Translations under genes and position numbers: made by a program
Notes under the pieces: generated by a model
What the model saw: only the letters and a program-made list of their open reading frames with translations
What the model was told of the DNA's origin: nothing
Databases searched by the model: none
Shown: positions 25,847 to 34,300 of the stretch, in pieces
Position numbering within the stretch: the first letter of the stretch is position 1
How the letters are laid out: every line of letters starts with the position of its first letter
Source of the DNA: Orthonyx spaldingii
Lineage: Eukaryota; Chordata; Aves; Passeriformes; Orthonychidae
Reading direction: 5' to 3'
DNA: 64,000 bases
NCBI GenBank assembly: GCA_013397795.1
Contig: VZTJ01001142.1
Location: 1,257,155 to 1,321,154, forward strand

Positions 25847-25857
25847 GGCATTTATAG
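25847..25857 (-). promoter_or_regulatory. Minus-strand TATA-like element at the island's upstream edge
   Basis: Read on the minus strand the sequence is CTATAAATGCC, followed by about 150 bp of CpG-rich DNA in the minus direction. This could launch a divergent transcript away from CACNA2D1. No recognisable coding exon follows on that strand. Confidence 0.25.
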
Positions 25858-25980
25858 ACACATCCATAAAACATCTATTTAAATCGCAGCCCAGACTGGT
25901 GGCACACGGGCTGCGCGCGGCTGCCGCTGCCGCCGAGAAGGGAGGAGGGGGCTGGAATTAAAATAAGGCACGAAGCGGTT

Positions 25981-25990
25981 TTAAAAATAG
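25981..25990 (-). promoter_or_regulatory. Perfect MEF2-type site beside the GC boxes
   Basis: TTAAAAATAG fits the MEF2 consensus YTA(W)4TAR at every position and sits 15 bp from the GC-box cluster. MEF2 drives muscle and neuronal genes, both places where alpha2delta-1 is prominent, so the site makes biological sense. A 10-bp AT-rich match can arise by chance, though less easily inside a CpG island. Confidence 0.45.
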
Positions 25991-26004
25991 CGTGCGGGCT
26001 GCGC

Positions 26005-26031
26005 GGGGCGGCGCGGGGCGGGGCGGGGCGG
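26005..26031 (+). promoter_or_regulatory. Cluster of four GC boxes with a four-tetrad G-quadruplex motif
   Basis: GGGGCGG occurs four times (at about 26005, 26015, 26020 and 26025), matching Sp/KLF-type binding sites. The same bases form four runs of GGGG (26005-26008, 26015-26018, 26020-26023, 26025-26028) separated by loops of 6, 1 and 1 nt, a canonical G-quadruplex pattern. It lies about 610 bp before the start codon. Motifs are seen; binding and folding are inferred. Confidence 0.65.
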
Positions 26032-26053
26032 CCGGGCCGGGAGTTCCTGGGCG

Positions 26054-26063
26054 CCTTGTATGG
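26054..26063 (+). promoter_or_regulatory. CArG-like element (one mismatch)
   Basis: CCTTGTATGG differs from the SRF consensus CC(W)6GG by one G in the core. It lies 23 bp after the GC-box cluster. With the MEF2-type site it would form a muscle-type promoter arrangement, but single-mismatch CArG boxes are common and this is only suggestive. Confidence 0.25.
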
Positions 26064-26306
26064 AGCGCGGCCGCCGCAGGGCCCGGCCCGCCCCCGCTCC
26101 GCGCCCCGACTTTCCCCGCTGCCGGCAGGCAAGGCAGGAGCCGGCAGCGCTCTCCAACTCTCTCCCCTGCTTGCCTCCTCTTCTTTCTGGAGCCGCGACC
26201 CCGCCTGCCTCTCTCCTCCTCTCTCCGCGCTGCAATCAGTGGGATAAATCAGGGAAGGACGCGCGCACACACGCGCAGGGTAGGATCTGTTACAAAAGTA
26301 GCGCTG

Positions 26307-26348
26307 ATGGCGGCGGATCGGATGAAGCCGGAGCTGCTGCTGGAGTAG
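26307..26348 (+). other. Upstream ORF of 13 codons in the presumed 5' leader
   Basis: An ATG at 26307 with G at +4 opens a 13-codon frame (with a second in-frame ATG at 26322) that closes at TAG 26346-26348, about 290 nt before the CACNA2D1 start. If the transcript includes it, this uORF would be read first and could reduce translation of the main ORF. Whether it is transcribed depends on the unknown start site. The peptide itself looks unremarkable. Confidence 0.4.
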
Positions 26349-26618
26349 CAGAGAGTGGAGTATCTCTCGCTCTCTCTCTTTTCTCTGTTTCGCCTCTTCC
26401 CCCACTCCACCCACAGATCTCCATCGTTTCTCCTCCTCCTCCTCCTCCCCACCCTCGGCCGCGCTCCCGCTTCTCCGCGCATCTCTGGGCTGCGCCTCCT
26501 GCGAGGGGGCGGGTGGGGGGAGCGGAGGAGGCTTTAAAGAACCACAGCCCCCCCGCACCGCCACACACACGATAATTGAATTTATTATTATTGCCGTCTC
26601 GCCGACTTGGGCAAGGGG

Positions 26619-26633
26619 GATCGATCTTCGATC
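26619..26633 (+). other. Small inverted repeat just before the CACNA2D1 start codon
   Basis: GATCG and CGATC pair perfectly around a 5-nt ATCTT loop, ending 6 nt before the ATG. In mRNA this would be a short stem-loop next to the initiation site. Five base pairs is weak, so the structure is seen but a function is only conjecture. Confidence 0.35.
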
Positions 26634-26639
26634 AGGAAG

Positions 26640-26734
26640 ATGGCTGCTGGCTGGCTGCTGGTCTTTAGCCTGACACTTTTCCAGTCCCTGGTGATGAACC
26701 ACTCTTCGGAGGGACCCTTCCCCTCGGCCACCAC
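26640..26734 (+). CDS. CACNA2D1: CACNA2D1 first coding exon (calcium channel alpha2delta-1, N-terminal signal peptide)
   Basis: Seen: 31 full codons plus 2 nt, starting at an ATG in strong context (A at -3, G at +4), with an in-frame TGA at 26577-26579 and no in-frame ATG between. The exon ends at a GTAAGT donor in phase 2. The peptide begins MAAG, has a hydrophobic core containing LTLFQSL, then SSE and PFPSA. Known: these blocks, their spacing and the split last Thr codon match what I remember of mammalian CACNA2D1 exon 1, whose signal peptide is cut near residue 24. The full protein (about 1,100 residues, with VWA and Cache-type domains) is an extracellular, membrane-anchored auxiliary subunit. 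It raises surface expression of Cav1/Cav2 channels in muscle, heart and neurons and binds gabapentinoids. Inferred: the remaining exons lie beyond 64000, because intron 1 is very long. No other alpha2delta paralogue fits as well. Confidence 0.95.
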
Positions 26735-26740
26735 GTAAGT
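26735..26740 (+). other. CACNA2D1: Consensus 5' splice site of CACNA2D1 intron 1
   Basis: GTAAGT directly follows the phase-2 end of the coding exon. Without splicing, the frame would stop at once at TAA 26736-26738. This supports the exon boundary. Confidence 0.92.
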
Positions 26741-26746
26741 CCCGGC

Positions 26747-26788
26747 GGGGTCCGAGGGTCCGGGGCGGGGGCACGGCCGGGGCGGGGG
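26747..26788 (+). other. G-run cluster just inside intron 1
   Basis: Runs of three to five G at 26747, 26756, 26762, 26767, 26779 and 26784 begin 12 nt after the donor. They could form a G-quadruplex, and G-triplet runs next to a 5' splice site are known intronic splicing enhancers bound by hnRNP H/F. Role here is inferred. Confidence 0.4.
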
Positions 26789-28205
26789 TGCTCCTCGGCT
26801 CCAGGGACGGCGACAATACAAAGGGAAATCAAGTTAGTTCTGGCGGAAAGTGACGATGGGGGAAAATCGTAGGTTTTCAGCAGCTTTTGCTTAGAAAAGA
26901 GTCAGGGTAGCAGAAGGTCCCGCCGGGGCGGTCGTCGGGAGGGGGAAGCTCCGGTGACGGCCGGCGGCGGGACTTTTGAGGTAAAGGCTTCGCCTGGGAA
27001 TCCCGCTCTGGAGCGGCTCCCAAATATACCCCGTCAGGTCATCCTTGCCGAGAAGAAAGTTTCGAGTTACACAGAGTCCGCCCCTTCCTACCACAGAGGT
27101 TATTCCAGCCTGGATGGAATTTCATCACTGTTGATAAAAAAAACAACCTGAAAACTTTGTCAATTTTATCAAAATCCACGCAGGAGGCGGATTTCGTTGC
27201 CTTTCCGCGGCCGGCGTGGGAAGCGGGCAGGCGGGCACGGCTGGGAGTTCCGAGCCCGAGCTCCGGCTCGCTCCTGCCTGGCCGGGCTCCAGCGCACCCG
27301 CGGGGGCTCGGGGCCGCGGGGGCTCCGCGGGTGCGCACACCGGGGTCCCGCCGGAGGGGCTTCCGCACGCTCGAAGCCACACAGCTGAAGAGCTATCTTC
27401 TTCAGCCGTGGCCTTGCAGATCGCTGCTTCTCAGAAATACCTTCGCGAGAGCTGAAGGATGCTCGCGGTGCACGCAGCTCGGTGCCTTGCCTGGCCCTGA
27501 GATAGAAATCTTTAAAGCACTGCAGAATTATCAGCATGAAAGTGTTGCCCAGAGCAATGCAAAGATCAAATAATAATGGTGCAATAAAAGAAAGGCAAAA
27601 GGAAGCCGATACATCATATTGAAGATTCGCCTGCAGATGGGAAAAAAAAATCCACGACAAAGCACTATGTGATCGTGTTTTCTTCCTTTTTCTTCTCTCT
27701 CACCTCATTATTTTTATATTCTTTTTGTTTGGTTGGTTTTTTGAAGCACTTACCTTAGTCCCCGAATCTGGGTTAAAGCTACCAGTAGGTAACTTTTAAG
27801 TGGATGACTCACTTCAATGCATTTTACATAAGAAAAACAGTGCTAATGATAATCTTTCCTTATTGTTTAACACTGGGTAGAATTTATTGGTGTCTTTCAT
27901 CCTGGGCAGAGGGATGCGTTGCAGTAATTACCAGCAATGCATTTTCACCAATTAGTACTGCTGGTAGGTTGTTATAATTGGATTCAGTTCTGAGTATCGG
28001 TTCCATTATGAGAGACTCAAAGGGATGCTCGCACTGTTAAATGAAAGGAATACAAAGATAAGTGTAGAATAACCACTTAATATCTTCTAAGCTGAATAAA
28101 TACAGCCTTTCGTTGTAGGGAAAATTACGTTTTAAAGTATTCTTGTGTTGCAGTTTATAAAGATGTGCCATGTAGAAGCAAGCGTAGCAAAATACAAACC
28201 CAGGG

Positions 28206-28267
28206 CTTTTTAATTCCTTGCTTTCTTGTGTTTCAGCTTTTTAATTCCTTGCTTTCTTGTGTTTCAG
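28206..28267 (+). repeat. Perfect 31-bp tandem duplication of an acceptor-like sequence
   Basis: Two identical 31-bp copies (28206-28236 and 28237-28267), each a pyrimidine-rich run ending TTTCAG, so each resembles a 3' splice site on the plus strand. No strong donor was seen shortly downstream, so no exon is claimed. Perfect identity suggests a recent duplication. Confidence 0.9.
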
Positions 28268-29940
28268 CTGCCGTATTTATGGTTTTTTGAGCTCTGGTAT
28301 TTACAGTTTCTTACTGAGCTGATAAGATTATCAAACACAACTAATGACAATTTATCTTCTACGTGGATTTTTCTGAGTTTAAAAGAGAAAAAAATGGAAC
28401 CCAGTGAAATTAAAAGAATACTATATAAAAAGAATATGTATAATTTCACATACAAGTCTAGTTTGCTTTTTAACATAAGAATGTGATATTCTTTTAAAAC
28501 TGATTTTGTCTCCCGGTCTATTTTTGCTAATTCCCTTCAGAATTTACCTTTATTGATAGACATGATAACAGAAATTGACAACAGTGAAACATATAACTTT
28601 AATTATAACTATACCTATGCTAAAATAATTCAGAACATAATGATAGTCATCAACATTTCCATGTTCTACACAATCTACTTGTAGTTGGCTCTCTTTTTTT
28701 CTCATTGTTATTCCATTGAAATATCTCAGAACGAATCTATGGCAACTGTCCATCCTTCATAGTACTGTTTCCCTTTTGAAATGGAATCAAAGTGCAAGCA
28801 AAGCTTAGTTTGTTTAGAAGGCAGCACACAACAGGTTGATGCAGGGGGAGCAAAAAGTAATGATGTAACAGGTGAAGGAGAAAACAATTTTTCTGTTCTT
28901 TTTAAAGACTTGACAGCAGTGTTTCATTTCCTATTAAAAACTGCAAATGGGAATGAACAAAGAGAAGTGACGCAAATGCCCTTAATGTAAAAGATATTAT
29001 ATACTAAGAATATTAAAAATAGGAATTAAAAAAAGCGCAGTAGAGGAGAATAAAGGAAAGAAAGGATATGAATAATTGAAGAACTGGAGGTTTGCTGATA
29101 TTATGTACTTAGCTACCTACTTTCTCCCCATTATTTTCAGTCTCTTTTTTCCCTTAGTTAAAAAGTTGGTCTTAGGAAGCAGGATTTCCCAGCTGTTGTG
29201 TGAAAAATGTGCATATTCAGGGCTATAGAGTATATGATTTCTTCAACAACTCATTATTGTACAATCACTTTTCCTTCAGTCATGTTTCTTCTGCATTAAT
29301 AAATATTTTAACATGTGCTTTTACTGAAACCTTCAGAAGTCCCTGTCACCAATACAATAATATACAAGCATGTAGTATTCTTAGCAATGCCTGTTTGATA
29401 GAATCTCAGTAACTTGGTTAATTTGAATTCTCTGATAAGGCAAAAAGGCCCTGATATATTCACACAGCAAAATATTGAGAATTTCAGATGAATGTTTGTG
29501 TTATATGAAACGGTGGCATTAATTTTTCATTGAAAATCTGAGCAGGTGGTACTGCATTCCTTGCTTCCAGTGTTGAAATATTTCACTGCAAATATTGAAG
29601 ACTTTCCTTTAATAAACTGTTTAAGTGTAGTAGTAACTGTGTCTTGATCGAGCTATAAGGCTTAGCTGCTTATTGATGCATATTGCATTCCATTTAAATG
29701 TATCATATTAATTGTGTCATGTATTAGGGATCTGTCTGTTGGATCTTGCTTTTAACACAGCAACTCCAAGTCCTTCAATTACACATGCAACACAGCAGAT
29801 ATTTTGCACTTAGATGAGAATATTGTATATAGTACTCCTGGTGCTATAACCACACTACTGCTATCACAGTATGCAAAGCACTTCTTTGTAGCCGTATATA
29901 TTTATTTATCATTCACATCTGTATAGACTTCAGAAAAAAC

Positions 29941-29980
29941 CATACTCTTAAGTATACAAGCATACTCTGAAGTATACAAG
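29941..29980. repeat. 20-bp tandem duplication
   Basis: CATACTCT(T/G)AAGTATACAAG is present twice in direct succession with a single difference. Confidence 0.9.
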
Positions 29981-31262
29981 GTTTGTATGTTTCCTGATAA
30001 TGATAGCAGAGGACTCAGTTTATTTCTGTTCTCTATACTGCATCAAGACAGTCTTGAGTTTAAGTATATATTGTAATTCCTAAGTATCCTTTTGGCACAG
30101 CATGTGTTGATATTGTTACTGATGGTGAGTAATGTACTACATAAAGATACACCTTCTCCTTTCTGATAATCAACCTGTTTGTACTGATTAAAAAAGAAAA
30201 AGTAAACCACAAACTAAACATATTTTAATTTTTGTAAACCTACAGATGAAGCCTTTCAAAATCTATGGGACTGTTTCTGTAATTAGTACATCATCGTGGA
30301 TATATCTTAATGTCTTTTCATCTCCCTTCTGATTTTCTTCTGCTACTCCTTTTCTCTCTTTCCTTTATCTTTTAACATTTTTTCCTCCTCAGTTACTTGT
30401 TCTGTATGTATGTATTACATTATATGTTATAGTCAAGACAGATCTGCCACTTAAATAAATTGGTGTAAAACATTGGTGGATAAAGATAATATGAAGAAGA
30501 TAAAAATAGTACACGTATGAACATATATCTATATGTATGCAGACAGGACATTTTTAGAAAAGAAGTTGTGTATTCCCATTTTTCACTTGCATGAATCATC
30601 TTTACTGTTTTGGTGTCATTAGGACAACTCAGGGAAGTCTATATGAGTCACATGAATTAGGGCTTGCACAACTGGGACATTCATATTTTTGGCTTCTGCA
30701 CACGGACCTAACAAGTGTAGGTCCTGCTGAGAGTGTGGCTGGGCTTGGTACTCAGCATCACTTTCTGTATGGCACCAGTGACTGAAGGTATATAGATGAC
30801 ATTTATGATGTTTTCCTTTCATCTGTTTCTACTGTCAGACTTAGGGATTTTGACACCTCTCATATGCAAAAAATCCCGTTTATAGCTTAAAGTCTGTGAT
30901 AGAAGAATGCCAGTTTAACTGCTGATGTTAATTAGAAAAGACTGCTGTATTAATGGATTATAAAATATCAGGCTCTTTCTCACTTGAAAATTGTTTCTTT
31001 CTCAACCTATTTAAAGATATTCAATATTAGGAAAAATATAAAGTATGAAATGTACCTTCGTATCAGTGAATTGGAAAGAGAACCAAAAGATGCAATCTAC
31101 TTAGAATCAGGGAAGTGCAATATCACCTCTTAGTGTTTTCTCAGCAGCACATGTCTAAATGCGAGCATTATGCAAGATACCTAAACCCACTGATATTTTC
31201 AAGAGTGTTGCTCCAATCCATTCTTCTAATGGAAACAGAATAACTGTGAAACAGCTTGTTGA

Positions 31263-31389
31263 TTGGTGGTGTTTATTTTGGTGTTTTGGTGGGTTTTTTT
31301 TGATTGTGTGGTGGGGTTTTTGTTGTTGTTGTTGTTTTGTTTTTTTGGGTTTTTTTGGGTTTTTTTGTTGTTTTTTTTTTTTTTTTTTT
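31263..31389. repeat. T/G-rich low-complexity tract
   Basis: A strongly strand-biased run: GTT repeats, GGG separated by T6-7, then about 19 T. The minus strand would be A-rich with CCC blocks. The apparent open frames across it are artefacts. Confidence 0.9.
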
Positions 31390-34300
31390 AATTTTCTTCT
31401 ACATGTGGTGGTGATAAATGCAAAATATTTAGATCCACAAAGCATTTTTCTGTTTTACATATTTTATGATGTAAATTGTGAATGGGCAATTTTTTGTTTA
31501 TTTTTTTCCCTCCTAGGTATTTATGCTGGAGCCTCAGAATTAACAAATTCTATAGATTTATATTTTATTAAGCATGAAAATTCAGCTGAAAACATCAAAA
31601 TAGGTACTAATTATAAAAGATGAAATTTCATTGAAATAAATCAGCATTATAGAGGTTCTTGCCATCTTTCATTTTGCAGTGATGCTATTTTCAGAACTGC
31701 ATTGCTCATACCCTGCAAAATGATTTTATCCAAGAATTCAGCTGCTAGAAAGAGAGCTGGAGCTTGGCAGCACATTAGGCTGAAATGTATTCATTGTTAA
31801 ATAGAAGGCCTGTTGTACAGATCTTAAAAATATTTATCTAGCAGAGCATTTTAAATTGATGGAAGCATAGCCAAATTCTTATTGCTTTGTAAGAAAAAAA
31901 CAACCCAGCCTCTAGTTGCCCACTGGTAACTGTGATCTGACATGTTTGTGCTTTGATCCTTTCTTGCCTTCTGCGAGAATCCCGTATCCAAGGTAGTGTT
32001 ATCTTCTAGACCAGTGTTTGACTTCAACCTCTGTGAGACAGGGATTGCAGTTTAGAAGCATTTTAGTAGAGCAAAATGACTCATTCTCTCTGTTGCTGAC
32101 CATGGTAGAAGTAGAATTGAGCCCCAGACTGTTTTTTTAGTTCTATGCAGCAGTACTTGGGCTTTTGATCCCCTATGCTTGAGCTGCATGTTGTGTTTAG
32201 AGTGTTCATAAAGACCTTTGTGACAAAAGGTGATATTTTTGGTGGCAGAAAATGTTGTTTTCTAGTGCCTTGTTAACAAGTTTCCTTTAATAGAAGAAAA
32301 GATTTACCAGAAAACAACCAGGAATAAAATTACTGGACCATAGCTGCAGTGTGGAAAAGCCAGACGCCATAATTAATTTACGTCTTTTGCAAATGCTAAA
32401 TCAGACTTCTTGATAGAAAGAATGACAGCTCAGTGTCCTTAGTGTTCTGGTAAAAAAAAAATCCAACATTGCTAGCGCCTTGAAAATGCGCAGAAAATAA
32501 GAAGTGCAAAACAATAACTGTATTTGTGCCCCCAGCCCTGGGCAGCGTCGGCGTGTTCTGTCTTGGATCACTCTCAGCCCATTCCTGCATCAGCTTTTCC
32601 TTCCCCCTACAGCTGCAGCAAGACAGGTATCAATGAATACTTAAATTATTTGCATTTGAGATTACAGCTCTGATTTATCTCTCTTGCTGAATCTATTAAA
32701 GAACCTGATCCCACTCAACTTTCCTCAAACATGCATAGGGCAATGCTCTGTTCTGTGGGATCAGAGCAAGAGCCGAATTTTGCATCAGTTGTGCCATTGC
32801 TCACTGTAGCAAATTGGTCATTGCTTTTAGGGGGAGTTATGATTCTTCTTTCCCTCCTGGTTTCCAATAGTAAAAGGGAGCTGAATTCAATATTGTTCGC
32901 AGAATATGATTTTTCTGTTACGCAGTACTGTGTAATGCACACAGTTGTGCTGCAGGAGCGGCTCACGTTTAGGGTGGAAATACATCACACTGATAGTGAA
33001 ATTGCTGTCAACTGCACTTCTACTTCAGTAATGTTCATGGGTTGCACATTCTCAATTTAGGGCCAGACTGTGCTGTTTGTACCCTGCAATGAAAAAAGTC
33101 TCATTGATACTCTCAGGAAAATCTGTGCAAGAGTGAAGATTTTCAAAATACACTTCTGCACTTTTTAATAGCTAAAATTAATGGCATGTGCCTGCAGCTA
33201 TTCAGCTCAAGAGGGATTTTTCTTTTCCTTCTCCACTGCTTTCCAAACTATTTTTTGACCTACTCTGCTTCTAAGCAAACTCAGTGCTTCACACCTTCCT
33301 TCCTTTCCTCCTTCCTTCCAGACTTAGTAAGTTTTCAGGGTGAAATGTAAAATAGACTCTCTCTTTCACAGCCAGCCTGTGACAAGCCAGCCTGCTGTTT
33401 GGAAATGCTACACTGATGATGGCAGGGAGAGGACCATGGGTTTTGCTTATGTCCCTCCTTACAACACCTTTCTCTCCATGCCAACAGCAAACTGATGACA
33501 AAGAGTGAATTTCTGTTCCTTGTATCATTTTTTGCTATTTATTTACAAAGTTTCTAACAAGTTTATGAAAATGATTGACATTATTTTGCATCAACAAATC
33601 AGCAGGCTTTTGCAGTTAATTACAGTAATTCAAAATCAGACTTTTTTTAAATCTGAGGCAGGCCTGAAATAACCACAGAATGTGAAATTGTAATATTGCT
33701 GACTACTATAAAAAGTGATTGATTGGATTTTCACCCTCTTTAAATTACATTCTCACTCCCTCGCATTTGAGAGTTGGATAGGGTAAGACCTATAGTCTGA
33801 TTTTGTAACAGATATTCTACATAGTGATTTAACAACTTTTCTTTTTTGAAATTTCCTTTGTTTCTCCAGGACCATGAATGTTCAGCCAGAAATGCAGAAA
33901 TAAGAAGATTTAAAAAAAAAATATGTCCTATGGATCATATGAACTAAGAATAGCTTTTGCATAGCCTTTATTAAATGTAGCATGGAGGTATGTATTGGAT
34001 TAGTGGTCCTTTTTTCAGCAGAAAATGCTTCAGTTGAAATCTGTGAGCAAAGTCTCTCAAATTTGTTCATTATAAAGAAATTTGATTCACTTTTGACCTG
34101 ATTTGAGAAATAAGTAAGAACACAAAGGAGTTGCTTAGTCCACAGTCTAGTTTTTGTAGCAATCAGATGATAAATTATGTTAATTTTTATTTGAAAAAGA
34201 AAAGCTAGACTTGATTCATCCAAACAATATTTGAACTGAAGTGCTCCTATTTTCCCTGTGCAGGTTCCCACTAGACTGGTCTAGAAGCTTAAAATGTTCC

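Larger units (their letters stand above)
26240..26639 (+). promoter_or_regulatory. CACNA2D1: Presumed 5' leader region of CACNA2D1 (transcription start not determined)
   Basis: This is the GC- and pyrimidine-rich stretch just upstream of the start codon. It holds a CT-rich tract (about 26363-26400), a (TCC)n run near 26431-26448, a G-rich run at 26505-26520, an upstream ORF at 26307-26348 and a small hairpin at 26619-26633. No single TATA/Inr pair on the plus strand fixes the start site, so a dispersed CpG-island start is likely. The left limit given is only a guess; the right limit is the ATG. Confidence 0.5.
25697..27470. promoter_or_regulatory. CACNA2D1: CpG island spanning the CACNA2D1 promoter, exon 1 and start of intron 1
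   Basis: CpG dinucleotides are abundant from about 25700 to 26800, continue more sparsely to about 27000 and rise again at 27180-27470. Both flanks are AT-rich with few CpGs. An island of this size over the first exon is typical of a constitutively unmethylated vertebrate promoter. It also explains the long, meaningless open frames on both strands here, which arise from scarce stop codons. Edges were judged by eye. Confidence 0.9.

Noticed and set aside
26060..26575. 171-codon plus-strand open frame upstream of the start codon
   Set aside because: Same CpG-island effect. It is in a different frame from the real CDS and its Pro/Arg/Ser-rich composition follows from the CT-rich leader.
25875..26816. 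313-codon minus-strand open frame over the promoter and exon 1
   Set aside because: It lies in the CpG island, where stop codons are scarce, is antisense to CACNA2D1 exon 1, is dominated by Arg/Pro/Gly/Ala low-complexity sequence and resembles no protein.
27169..27660. 163-codon minus-strand open frame in the second lobe of the island
   Set aside because: GC-rich intronic DNA with a matching long frame on the other strand; no domain or homology recognised.
31159..31623. 154-codon plus-strand frame rich in Phe, Cys and Gly
   Set aside because: Produced by the T/G-rich low-complexity tract.
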